From: Nemertoderma westbladi
Lineage: Eukaryota > Xenacoelomorpha > Nemertodermatida > Nemertodermatidae
Length of the DNA stretch: 64,000 bases
Reading direction: 5' to 3'
NCBI GenBank assembly: GCA_032718475.1
Contig: JAUCBJ010000359.1
Coordinates: 23,004-87,003 of the forward strand
Shown here piece after piece: positions 43,892 through 53,039 of the stretch. Position 1 is the first letter of the stretch. Every line of letters begins with the position of its first letter. The translations under genes and the position numbers were made by a program. The notes under the pieces were generated by a model that saw only the letters and a list, made by a program, of their open reading frames with translations, searched no databases and was not told the origin of the DNA.

Positions 43892-45139
43892 GTGATGTGC
43901 ACTATGCACTATTGCTCTAGTGCACTAGTGCACTATTACTATGCCAGACATTCAACGCCAGTTTTTGGGTGCCTGTTGGATTTCACGAAGGCTTTTGACC
44001 TGATCCAATGGCCAATTCTATTTTTGGAGTTACTAAAAAAGGGATTTTCTGTGTTATATCTAAGGTGTTTGCTTTTCATTTACTGTAATCAAATTTGTGC
44101 GGTGAAATGGTTAAATAGCGATTCGTTTAAATTCTCAATCACTAACGGAGTACGTCAAGGTGCAGTATGCTCCCCTATTTTGTTTTGCATTGTTCTGAAT
44201 ATGCTGATTAGTTCATTACGTAAATCTCAGGTAGGTTGCTTTATTGGTAATTATTATTTTGGGGTATTAGCGTACGCAGACGATGTGTTTTTACTTTGTC
44301 CTTCAGTAGTAGGCCTTCAGTTTATGGTTAATCTGTGTAAAGAATTTTGCAGTAAGTATAATCTACGACTGAGTACTGATGTTAATGTGGAAAAGTGTAA
44401 ATGTAAATGTATCCCGTTTGGTTTCCGTTGGAATCCACCGGCATTTCGAATAGAAATTAATGATATTCAATTGCCTTGGGTTAAAGAGGCTACTCATCTA
44501 GGAATACTTATCGATTATAAGTGCCGTTTAACTGGTGATATTTTGCGAAAAAGGGGACAATTTATTGGTAAACTAAATAATATTAAGCAAGAATTTGGAT
44601 TTGCACATCCTAGTAATATTTTACAAATACAGAGATTATATGCAATGTCGTTTTATGGTAGTAATACCTGGAATTTGTGGTCTAATGAGTGCCGTAGATT
44701 ATTAACAAGTTGGAATATTAACGTTAGGATTACCTGTCGTCTACCATACAATTCTCATAGGTTCATAGTGCAGGAAATTCCGGGTTTTATGCACCCATGG
44801 GTGATTATTTGTAAAAATTTCGTAACTTTCAGCAATACTTTATTACACTCAAATAGGACGTGCATACGGTTTTTAGCTAAACTGTTGTTATCGGATTGCA
44901 GGTCAATAAGTGGTAGAAATTTACGTAATATTGCAACAGAGTGTGATACTTCAAACCTATCTATTTTAACGCCTGCATTAATTAGTACGAAACTTAAGTA
45001 TGTTCCTATTCCATCAGGTGAAGAATGGAAAGTAGATACATGTAAAGATTTAATTGATGCCTTAATCGGTTTTTCGGTGATTCCGGGTTTTGAGGGTGAA
45101 GAGATCCAAAGTTTACTAAACTATATTTCATCGTGCTAG
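43892..45139 (+). pseudogene. LINE-A ORF2, 3' part: reverse transcriptase palm and C-terminus (frameshifted)
   Basis: This is the continuation of ORF2 in another frame, not a separate gene. Its apparent start lies in a GTGCACTA-type microrepeat at 43895-43940. Compared with LINE-C, the spacing from the FGF block to the TPVFG/TPVYG block is about 11 nt longer, which explains the frameshift. RT motif A is intact (CLLDFTKAFD, near 43968-43997), motif B is NGVRQGAVCSPILF, and catalytic YADD lies at 44273-44284, followed by LLCPS and the thumb-like LPWVKEATHLGILID. The C-terminal 200 residues contain no recognised zinc-finger or RNase H. The frame ends with SLLNYISSC and TAG at 45137. Apart from the frameshift and the upstream stop, the RT core looks well preserved, so inactivation may be fairly recent. 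Confidence 0.86.
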
Positions 45140-45372
45140 AAGTAAGTAAATAGTTATTTTTTCGTTAACTTTTGTTGTATGTATAAGTATTGTGCATATT
45201 GAATATAGTATATTCCCGTGCCTTTTATACACCACACTACGTACGCTCTTTATAATATGTGCTACTAATAATTACTATACTACAGTGCTGTGCCATTACT
45301 TATTAATGTTGTGTTACTTTACTTAATTTGTACTTATACGTTGTATAATGTACGTAATAAACAAATAAACAA
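45140..45372 (+). other. LINE-A 3' UTR and tail
   Basis: About 230 bp of AT-rich non-coding sequence between the ORF2 stop and the satellite. AATAAA is at 45357-45362 and lies within a short AAATAAAC tandem tail that ends in AAATAA. Short tandem tails in place of a long poly(A) are typical of several LINE clades. The tail shares ATAA with the satellite target, so the last four bases cannot be assigned to element or target. Confidence 0.75.
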
Positions 45373-46911
45373 ATAAGGCAAAATATTACTAAAATAGAGA
45401 ACGCTACCTATAATGGGAAAATATTAGTAAAATAGAGAACACTATATAATGGCAAAATATTAGTAAAATAGAGAACGCTACCTATAATGGGAAAATATTA
45501 GTAAAATAGAGAACGCTACCTATAAGGCAAAATATTAGTAAAATAGAGAACGCTACCTATAATGGGAAAATATTAGTAAAATAGAGAACGCTACCTATAA
45601 GGCAAAATATTAGTAAAATAGAGAACGCTACCTATAATGGGAAAATATTAGTAAAATAGAGAACGCTACCTATAATGGCAAAATATTAGTAAAATAGAGA
45701 ACGCTACCTATAAGGCAAAATATTACTAAAATAGAACAGAAAATATAAAATATTTGTAAAATAGAGAACGCTACCTATAATGGGAAAATATTAGTAAAAT
45801 AGAGAACGCTACCTATAAGGCAAAATATTAGTAAAATAGAGAATGCTACCTATAATGGGAAAATATTAGTAAAATAGAGAACGCTACCTATAAGGCAAAA
45901 TATTAGTAAAATAGAGAACGCTACCTATAATGGGAAAATATTAGTAAAATAGAGAACACTATATAATGGCAAAATATTAGTAAAATAGAGAACGCTACCT
46001 ATAATGGGAAAATATTAGTAAAATAGAGAACGCTACCTATAATGGGAAAATATTAGTAAAATAGAGAACGCTACCTATAAGGCAAAATATTAGTAAAATA
46101 GAGAACGCTACCTAAAAGGGAAAATATTAGTAAAATAGAGAACGCTACCTGTAATGGCAAAATATTAGTAAAATAGAGAATGCTACCTATAATGGCAAAA
46201 TATTAGTAAAATAGAGAACGCTATATAATGGCAAAATATTAGTAAAATAGAGAACGCTACCTATAATGGGAAAATATTAGTAAAATAGAGAACGCTACCT
46301 ATAATGGCAAAATATTAGTAAAATAGAGAACGCTATATAATGGCAAAATATTAGTAAAATAGAGAACGCTACCTATAATGGGAAAATATTAGTAAAATAG
46401 AGAACGCTACCTATAAGGCAAAATATTACTAAAATAGAGAACGCTACCTATAATGGGAAAATATTAGTAAAATAGTGAACGCTACCTATAATGGGAAAAT
46501 ATTAGTAAAATAGTGAACGCTACCTATAATGGGAAAATATTAGTAAAATAGTGAACGCTACCTATAATGGGAAAATATTAGTAAAATAGTGAACGCTACC
46601 TGTAATGGCAAAATATTAGTAAAATAGAGAACACTACCTGTAATGGCAAAATATTAGTAAAATAGAGAACACTACCTATAATGGGAAAATATTAGTAAAA
46701 TAGAGAACGCTACCTATAAGGCAAAATATTACTAAAATAGAGAACGCTATATAATGGGAAAATATTAGTAAAATAGTGAACGCTACCTATAATGGGAAAA
46801 TATTAGTAAAATAGTGAACGCTACCTATAAGGCAAAATATTAGTAAAATAGAGAACGCTACCTGTAATGGCAAAATATTAGTAAAATGGAGAACGCTACC
46901 TGTAATTGCAA
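45373..46911 (+). repeat. Satellite between LINE-A and LINE-B
   Basis: About 1.5 kb of the same satellite, in the same orientation as the main array, rich in GGGAAAA, TAAGGC and GTGAACG variants with one 67-bp composite at about 45720. It aligns with 56845-58400 at an offset of about 11,545 bp: the composite at 45736 matches 57278, and CCTAAAAGGG at 46111 matches 57657. That copy has no LINE at the place matching the LINE-A junction and may represent an empty site. Confidence 0.92.
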
Positions 46912-47255
46912 AATAATAATAATAATAATATAATACTTTCTTTTATTTCCATAACCCAAATATATATATATATATAAATGAGGCAGCACCGTAATGAATT
47001 ACTTTAGCTGATAATAGCTGGAAATAAGTGTCAAGTAGGGCTTGCAGGGGCTCGCCTGCCAAGACTACAGTGGAGTTGAACTAATACACAAAATTAGCTA
47101 ATTAATTAAGTAAACAGTTGCCGGTAATATATAATTATCATCACAGTCACCCAGACACAATAATTTCGTGACACATCCCGAGGCAGGATAGCGGCACGAA
47201 AATAAATGTCAACAAATAATGCATCCCTCATTGATCCTTACACACATAATTGGTT
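46912..47255 (-). other. LINE-B 3' UTR with (ATT)n tail
   Basis: About 340 bp downstream of the ORF2 stop. It holds a TA-dinucleotide run (about 46960-46976), a polyadenylation-type AATAAA on the minus strand, and a trinucleotide ATT repeat that meets the satellite. Microsatellite-like 3' ends are known in CR1/L2-type LINEs. Nothing else is recognisable. Confidence 0.75.
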
Positions 47256-48755
47256 TTATGTTATGCCGTCGTATCGATGATATTGGCTGATAAATTTTTT
47301 TTTAATTGAATTGAGAAATGATTTGTAGTCCTTTTGTAGTTTAGTTGATTTATCTAAAGAGTTCCAGATTTTTATTAATGATACAATTATACTTGAGAAA
47401 CCATAATCATTATTTGTACTTGGTATTTTAATATTTCCTGTTCTAGAATTAATAATTTGATCGGCAGTAGTGTTTTTAATAGTTTTGTTATTAGTAGTAT
47501 AATGTGGGTTTCCCTGTATTCTAATGTTGTTTGTATGTAAAAGTGGTAGTTGTAATTGTTTGAAAGGGCGTGATAGTTTATTTACATATTTATAAAAAAA
47601 TTTTAAACCAGTGTACTCTCTAAGTGAGTATAGATTTGGTAATTTAGCTAAGGTGCGTAGCTGCGTGCCAGTCAGGTCACGTATTTTTTTACTGAAAACT
47701 ATGCGAAGGCCGTAATTTTGTTGTTTATCTAGGTTGTATAATAGTTCTTTATATCCATGTTTTTTATGTAGGGGCGCTAGTAAATTACTACAGTAATTGT
47801 GATGTGGTAAAACTGTTGCCTTAAATATATTTAATTTAGTTTTAACAGATAACTGGCCCTTGATTCTCCGCAAACAGGAGTTCGCCAGTCCCATTTTATT
47901 AGATATGGATTTAATTTGGCACTTCCAATTCAATTTATTATCTATATAGACGCCCAAATATTTTATATTTTCAGATTGGGGTATTATGGTATTTTTTGTT
48001 GTTAGTTTTATATCATCAGTTTCAGGGGAGCGACTGTGCGGGGATAATAGTAAGAATTCTGTCTTGTCCGTATTAAGGTTTAGGTGTAGGTTTGCAAAAG
48101 TAGTCTCTAGGTCATTTACTTGTTTTTCTAGTGTCGCCGTAGCTATTTTTGGATCAGTATGTGAAAAAAATATCAGAGTGTCATCAGCGTATTGCACAAG
48201 ATCAAGATCAAAGAAAGTTTTTAAATTATTTACATATAAAAGGAATAATAGTGGTCCTAACTGCGTTCCTTGAGGTACCCCCCTGTTTATAGTTTCCCAT
48301 TTTGAATAAGTCTCATTTATTTTAACACGTTGTGGCCTGTCCCTTAAGAAATTTTCTAGCAGTGTAATGGCGGTCCGATGTAATCCCAGGCATTTTAGTT
48401 TTTTAAGCAGAATCGCGTGGTTTAAAGAATTGAAAGCCTTAGAGAGATCCAAAGCAGCTACAGCCACAAATTTATTTTTATCTACTTGTGCTCTCCATGA
48501 CTCTGTGGTATAAATAATTGCATCAGATGTGGAATAGCCCTTTTGGAAACCAAATTGTTTTTTATTAATCAATTTATGCTTATTTATGTAGATGTATAAT
48601 TGGTTTCTTATTACTTTTTCAAAAATTTTCTCAAATGTCGATGTTACAGATATTGGGCGGTAATTTTCGGGGTCTAAAATGTCACCTTTTTTATATACAG
48701 GAGTTATATCACTTAGTTTCAGTTTCTGAGGGAAGACTGAAGTGGTTAGACATTT
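47256..48755 (-). pseudogene. LINE-B ORF2, 3' part: reverse transcriptase (CR1/L2 type)
   Basis: A reading frame of about 500 residues, separated from the rest of ORF2 by the inserted inverted-repeat element. Its first few apparent residues (MASHK) come partly from that element; true LINE sequence resumes at CLTTSVFPQK. RT blocks in order are ITPVYKKGD, NYRPISVTSTFEKIFE, KKQFGFQKGYST, ALDLSKAFNSLNH (motif A, catalytic Asp kept, though the usual AFD is AFN), RGVPQGTQLGPLLFLLYVNNL (motif B), and VQYADDT with catalytic YADD at 48180-48191. Then come the primer-grip-like YLGVYIDNKLNW and a C-terminal region ending in YHRYDGIT. It would synthesise cDNA at the nicked target. The RT core shows no premature stop. 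The protein is AT-rich in codon use (many Asn, Lys, Ile), unlike LINE-A ORF1. Confidence 0.9.
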
Positions 48756-48787
48756 GTGGCTGGCCACGAGAAAAGGGACCTTATGTC
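48756..48787 (+). repeat. Left 32-bp terminal inverted repeat
   Basis: Perfect complement of 49561-49592. It begins GTGGCTGGCC and ends ACCTTATGTC, and contains the short palindrome TGGCCA. Confidence 0.95.
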
Positions 48788-48822
48788 ACCGGAGGTCGAT
48801 TTTGAGTTATTAGGCCTATGAG

Positions 48823-49560
48823 ATGCAGAATTTTCCAGAGATTTTAACAAAAAAAACTGTGTCTCAATATCTATTTCTAAAAAAAAGTTATAGCGATTTA
48901 TGTGAAGGTGAATCGGGTAGCAAAAAAATTTTTATTAATAGCGGTTATAATAAGCGATTATTAAAAAAAATGGAAAATATTAATAATATCAAAGCAATTC
49001 TTACTATATAGTTAGGCAGCTCAGTGTTATTCGGCTTTTTATACAACTTTTAACACTTTGAAACTATTAATATTGTTCATGAACTATTTTAAAAAAAATT
49101 TTGCAAAATTTTCAAAAAAACATGTAACCAAAAAAATTTTTTTTTAATTTAAAATTTTTTCAAAAAGATAAATTTTTTTAACAAAATTTAAAATTATTTG
49201 TATTTTGAATTCTTTATTGGGATTACAAAATTTAAGAACTAACGAAGATAAATTAAGAAAATGACAGCCATATTGCATTTAAAAAATAACTGTAGGCCTA
49301 CAGTACCTACATATTACAGTAGTACAAATACAATTTATTAGTCCTAAATTCAGACATGAAAACCCTAAGACAGTGTTATATACAACACTGCAACATCTTA
49401 TATAGCTTCCTGTAATTAGTTATTTCCTAGGTATATTGAATATCAGAACCAATTTGAATTTCCCTCATCGTTTTATACATTTCTAAATTGATAATCCAAT
49501 TAAATTTGTTCAAAAATAGAGGGAAACTTTAAACGCGATTATCTCAGAATCAGGTTTTGC
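48823..49560. other. Interior of the inverted-repeat element, non-coding
   Basis: Extremely AT-rich, with runs of A and T at about 49085-49190 that can pair with one another (for example CAAAATTTTC and GAAAAAATTTT-like stretches). A 62-codon ORF on the plus strand (48823-49011) is Lys- and Ile-rich, as expected by chance in AT-rich DNA, and is not called as a gene. No transposase motif is visible. Confidence 0.6.
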
Positions 49561-49592
49561 GACATAAGGTCCCTTTTCTCGTGGCCAGCCAC
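49561..49592 (-). repeat. Right 32-bp terminal inverted repeat
   Basis: Perfect complement of 48756-48787, 837 bp outer end to outer end. It is followed directly by ATTT, the probable target duplication. Confidence 0.95.
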
Positions 49593-50550
49593 ATTTATTG
49601 ATAATAAGTGTTAATGGAGTAACTATTTGGTATCTAACAAGCTTAATAATTTTAGGTGGCATACTGGATGGACCATTTGGTTTATTTATATTTATTTTGC
49701 TTAGGATATCAAATACTTCCATGTCACTAACGTTGAAAAATGCAAATTCAGGCCTTAACTGCATCTGCGATTCTTCATTGTAAGAAGTGGTATTATTAGA
49801 CCAATCCTTATTGTAGTGATGGGAAGTATTTGATGTTTTGAGTCCTAGGTTTAAAAATACCCTATTGAAAATCTTAGCGATACTGGATTTAGTGTTGTAA
49901 ATAATATTGTCCATATCCCTTAAGCGATTAATTTTGGTTTGTGCCTTTTTTTTATTTAGAATAGAATTAATTATATTCCACCGCAGTTTTGGATCCTTCG
50001 CAGTGCCAAATTTATCCCGCATGTGCTGGTTTTTCATATACTTATTTAGATTATTATATTTGTTACGTGCACTTTTGAAGGCTTTATAATAAAAATCCTG
50101 TTTTGTGGATCGCCATTGTTGTAGTTTGTTCATTTTTTCTTTACGTAGTTCTTCAAGCTCCTTCGTCCACCATGGAGTATTGATCGGCGGTTTTTTGTTC
50201 TCGACAATCAATATTCTCCTGAATGGCGCATGGATATCAAGAACGGCCTCCATTTTCGCTTCCAAATAGTCATAGCAAAAATTTACGTCCGGACTGTGAT
50301 ACAATGGCGACCAATCAATTTTGTTAATGTCCTCAATGAATTTTGATTCCGAAAATTGTTTGAAGTTTCTAATAGTTTTCCAACTTTTTTCATTATTTTG
50401 GTTGTCCAATTTGTAATTTATATTTGTATTTAATATTACAGTTTTGTGATCAGAAAAATCGCAAAATATAGTAGATGTGTTAATTATTGGTAGATTGTTA
50501 TCTGAGGTGATAATGAGGTCAAGTAAGGAGTTTTTGTTTTTCCAAAACGA
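49593..50550 (-). pseudogene. LINE-B ORF2, middle part: endonuclease end, linker and RT beginning
   Basis: This segment continues ORF2 in a second frame. From about 50550 it reads NSLLDLIITSD and then, near 50450, FSDHKTV, the closing Ser-Asp-His motif of the AP endonuclease. From 50409 it continues with NNEKSWKTIRNF, a basic linker (PWWTKELEELRKEK, KSARNKYNNLNKYMK), a block around NRVFLNLG, and the first RT block NGPSSMPPKIIKLV...PLTLIINKC. The last true LINE residue is this Cys; an apparent tail beginning GWPREKGPY is translated from the inserted element. The break with the upstream frame lies in the T/A-rich stretch near 50530-50555, where the text changes from PTRFGKT in one frame to NSLLDL in the other. 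One base gained or lost there explains it. Confidence 0.86.
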
Positions 50551-52229
50551 GTCGGTTCGCTGCTATTAATTAATTTCAGGTCGTATTTAGAAAGCATTTC
50601 ATGGAGATCCCTTGTTTTAATGTTATTTTTATCAAGAATATCGATATTAAAGTCACCTCCCATTATAATCTCGGTCGATGGATTGTTAATAGCATTCTCG
50701 ATTTCCTCACTGAAATCTGTTATGAAATTCTTTGAGTTGGGTGGGTTATAAGTAACATTTATAAGAAATCGATTATCTACTTCAACCCAAAGCGAGTCGT
50801 ACGGTACCTTCTTATTTTTTATTTTGATGTCAGGACGTATTTTTTGAGACATGTTGTCTGGTATATACAATAATACCCCACCTCCTCGTTTCCTCCTGCG
50901 ATCGCGATCGCATCGATGAACGTTGAATCCCGGCAGAGCAATGGAGCGGTTCGAGTGTCTTTGTTTCAGCCAAGATTCTGTGATACCTATTATTATATTG
51001 CTTGAAATACCAGACAAGATATCCTTTAGTTCGTCATAATTTTTTACTAAGCTACGGGTATTTAAGATCATATATTTCAGATTGTTTTGATTTATAATTA
51101 AGTGTTCTCGAATATTATCAGTATTTTTACTACTCCTCCTACGTTCTGACTGTTTATTTAATTTAATATTTATTTTTTTTAGGATTGGTCCTGGGTTTAG
51201 GTGTATATCTCCACATCTATGAATTAGCTGAGAGATTATTAAAGCATGTATTATAGATATTTGTATAAGGATAGGAGTTAACAGTGCAATTATGTCTATA
51301 ATTATATTTGCTTTGGAAGTTAATTTAGAAGTGTTATTTATAGAGCATATTATTGAGTTATTGTTAGTGGTAGTTTTATTTTTATTTGGTGATTTATGAG
51401 ATACGAGACCTGGCTGCCACCAGCTACACGCGCTAATGTATATTATTATTATTGTATTTAAACTACGTCTAATTGAAGTACTGGTGGGACATAGATGAGT
51501 AAGTATTCTTATTGTTAGTGATGTTAAAATGAAGTTTGATATTAGTATTGCTATTGGTAGAGTTGTAGTCAGTATGGAGGTAATAGATTTGTCAGTAAGC
51601 TTACGTTGAGTATAAAGAGATATATTGACTAGTAGTCCTAGTATTATATTACATATTACGAGTGTCGATACCATTAAATTATATTTTAATTTGTATTTTT
51701 TGGATTTATATTTGATATACCGTAATGCACCCGTTATCAATGAATTAAGATACGACATAGTAGATATGCATACTTTTGAGAAAATTTTTCGACGAATTAA
51801 ATTGCAAATGATAGTAAATATAAATTTGGTTGAGATATATGTAAATATATATATCAACTTTAATAAGGAGGAGGGATGTATCATTCCACTACCTATAATA
51901 ACAACCAACAATCGTAACAATGTGTAACCATTACAACAATGATGTATAATTTGTAGTTTTACTTTATGTGACGTATTAAAAACGGCAGGTTTGATGTATA
52001 ATTTGAGCCCCCGCTTCGCAAGTTTTACGAATGTTAATATTAAAAAAGAAAATAGGAGGCGCTGATTGAACATTAGTATAAGACAGCAGAAATCACAAAA
52101 TATAGTCATACCAGAGAATTTCTCAAAGCGACCATTGCAGTAAAATAGAGTATCGCAGTAAAATATACTAAGTATAATCATTATACTATAAAAAATGGTA
52201 AAATTTATCATTAAATAACAAGTGAACAT
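50484..52229 (-). pseudogene. LINE-B ORF2, 5' part: multi-hydrophobic N-terminus, 2A-like motif and AP endonuclease
   Basis: The frame encodes 581 residues from ATG 52229; it stays open about 27 codons further upstream, to a TAA just past ORF1, but has no better start there. Residues 1-338 hold seven or eight hydrophobic stretches (about 5-25, 42-69, 102-114, 121-145, 184-205, 216-243, 257-269, 306-334) separated by short basic or polar loops, as in a multi-pass membrane protein. At 339-348 comes CGDIHLNPGP, matching the 2A ribosome-skipping pattern D-I-x-x-N-P-G-P. The AP endonuclease follows: LNTRSL at 389-394, ITESW (Glu 418), GGGVLLYI, TYNPPN, and GGDFNID with Asp 526 and Asn 528. The last 20 residues or so are out of frame: from about residue 566 the true sequence continues in the frame of the segment to the left. 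AT-rich coding inflates Ile, Leu and Phe, so the membrane call needs a dedicated predictor. Confidence 0.84.
51186..51215 (-). other. 2A-like (ribosome-skipping-type) motif in LINE-B ORF2
   Basis: Encodes CGDIHLNPGP, residues 339-348. The consensus for 2A peptides is D-(V/I)-E-x-N-P-G-P, with separation between the last Gly and Pro. Here Glu is replaced by His; Asp, Ile, Asn, Pro, Gly and Pro are kept. 2A-like motifs upstream of the endonuclease are known in several APE-type LINEs of invertebrates. If active, it would release a membrane leader of about 347 residues from the endonuclease-RT protein. Confidence 0.8.
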
Positions 52230-52322
52230 TATAAAATGGTCATTCTGGATATTATTTAGAGATACAGTCGATCTGGATAAAATGTTAAAAATACGTTTGA
52301 TATATTTATTTACGATTTATCA

Positions 52323-52953
52323 TTAAAAATATTGCTCAGTCAGCGGTGTGCTGCTGGCTGTAATTGCTCTAATTAAGGCTATCGCAGAATCGACTATTGG
52401 GTTACTGTCATTACGATTCATTCCGCGATTCCCGTATTGATTGATCGCATCCAACGGAGTTGGCCGCTGCAACTGCCGAGATGTTGCCGTGTTGAATTGT
52501 TGTAGCTGCGGGTTTCTGTACATCGGCTGGTTATGTGGGATTTGCCGTCCCATGGATGGAGGAAAACTCCAGGCCGATTGTATTGGAAATTGGCGGCTTG
52601 GGAGAGACGGGAACTCTAGCGAGTTGTTCATTAGATGAGCTGGTTGTGGGTTACCGGTATTCGAGCGAATGAATGGTTGCCGGATCGTTCTGACGGTTTG
52701 ATCTTTGTTTGTTAGCTTTGTTCCGTGTAGCTGCGATTTAATGTTCCTTGCTAAGATACCTACATACTTTGCCGCGATATGCTTGGAATCGACTAAGTGA
52801 GATTGTGTTATATTATCCTGAGGAACGAGAATCACGCCATTAATATTAGCACATAGAGTTTGTAGTGCCTTGTTAATCGGTTCCACTTTGACATCGGATC
52901 TAACGATGAGCTCGGATACGTAAAAACGACAATTTGGCCACCGTTTACGCAGG
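52323..52953 (-). pseudogene. LINE-B ORF1, 5'-truncated: SGNH-hydrolase-like end plus Gln/Asn/Pro-rich tail
   Basis: The frame is open from the satellite junction, without a start of its own, to TAA at 52323. The first visible residues include RWPNCRFYVSEL and RSDV, followed by a hydrophobic strand (NGVILVPQDN) and HLVDSKHIAAKYVGILARNIK. The Asp-x-x-His pair (codons near 52790 and 52780) matches the end of the catalytic triad of SGNH/GDSL-type hydrolases, the esterase domain found in ORF1 of CR1-type LINEs. The expected N-terminal Ser block is missing because of the truncation. After that come about 130 residues rich in Gln, Asn, Pro and Arg with no recognised fold. In such LINEs ORF1 is thought to act on RNA or lipid membranes during retrotransposition; the role is not settled. 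The esterase call comes from the motif order and the match to known LINE architecture. Confidence 0.72.
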
Positions 52954-53039
52954 TAAAAAAAAAAATATTAGTAAAATAGAGAACGCTACCTATAATGGGA
53001 AAATATTAGTAAAATAGTGAATGCTACCTATAAGGCAAA

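Larger units (their letters stand above)
40342..45372 (+). mobile_element. LINE-A: nearly full-length non-LTR retrotransposon in the satellite
   Basis: About 5.0 kb of non-satellite sequence interrupts the array. It has two ORFs in LINE order: ORF1, a gap of 70 bp, then ORF2 with AP endonuclease followed by reverse transcriptase. The 3' end has AATAAA at 45357 and a short AAATAAAC-type tandem tail. ATAA occurs on both sides (40338-40341 and 45373-45376), and removing the element with one copy restores a normal CCTATAAGGC satellite unit, so ATAA is the probable target-site duplication. The 5' leader is only about 34 bp before the ORF1 start, so it is either very short or slightly truncated. 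The clade is not assigned with certainty. The RT has the NGVRQG and LAYADD..LL.PS style of an endonuclease-bearing invertebrate LINE, unlike the CR1/L2 style of LINE-B. Confidence 0.93.
48756..49592. mobile_element. 837-bp element with perfect 32-bp terminal inverted repeats inside LINE-B
   Basis: Positions 48756-48787 and 49561-49592 are perfect inverted complements over 32 bp, starting GTGGCTGGCCACGAG and ending near CCTTATGTC. Flanking ATTT occurs on both sides (48752-48755 and 49593-49596). Removing the element with one ATTT rejoins the LINE-B reading frame exactly (INKC followed by LTTSVFP), which shows that this is an insertion and fixes its ends. Just inside the repeats a weaker similarity continues (GATTTTGAG against GATTCTGAG). 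The interior is very AT-rich and encodes no transposase; the only small ORF, at 48823-49011 (62 aa), has no recognisable feature. This is a non-autonomous, MITE-like DNA transposon. The superfamily is not known to me: a 4-bp duplication is the simplest reading, and a 6-bp one (AAATGT on the minus strand) is possible if the repeats are taken as uneven. Confidence 0.9.
46912..52953 (-). mobile_element. LINE-B: 5'-truncated CR1/L2-like non-LTR retrotransposon, reverse orientation
   Basis: About 6.0 kb of AT-rich sequence interrupts the satellite on the minus strand. Read 5' to 3' on that strand it has the C-terminal part of ORF1 with an SGNH-hydrolase-like end, a 93-bp gap, then ORF2 with an unusual hydrophobic N-terminus, AP endonuclease and RT. 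The 3' UTR has AATAAA (complement of 46942-46947) and an ATT-repeat tail at the satellite junction (about 46912-46931). The RT blocks (PVYKKGD, NYRPISV, DLSKAF, GVPQGTQLGPLLF, YADDT) are of CR1/L2 type, and an esterase-type ORF1 fits that group. The 5' end is truncated inside ORF1 and joins the satellite through a run of 11 A. An 837-bp inverted-repeat element (48756-49592) splits ORF2, and a separate frameshift lies near 50545. No clear target-site duplication could be fixed because both ends are A/T-repetitive. Confidence 0.93.

Noticed and set aside
43892-45139. Separate single-domain reverse transcriptase gene
   Set aside because: It begins mid-domain, continues LINE-A ORF2 in another frame, and has no promoter or start of its own.
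46959-46977. TA run as a promoter TATA element or replication origin
   Set aside because: It is a simple dinucleotide repeat in a LINE 3' UTR, with no other signal around it.
47986-48273. Plus-strand frames inside LINE-B (also 49598-49783, 49907-50089, 51625-51927, 52441-52638) and 62068-62301 on the minus strand of LINE-C
   Set aside because: Each lies opposite a recognised LINE coding segment and has no recognisable motif.
48823-49011. Small transposase or accessory gene in the inverted-repeat element
   Set aside because: 62 Lys/Ile-rich codons in very AT-rich DNA are expected by chance, with no motif and no catalytic residues in context.
49510-49592. Natural C-terminus (GWPREKGPY onward) of a LINE-B protein
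   Set aside because: These residues are translated from the terminal repeat of the inserted element, not from the LINE.
51186-51215. 2A motif as a sign of an integrated RNA virus
   Set aside because: It sits between a LINE leader and an AP endonuclease, and 2A-like motifs are known in such LINEs. No viral capsid or helicase motif is seen.
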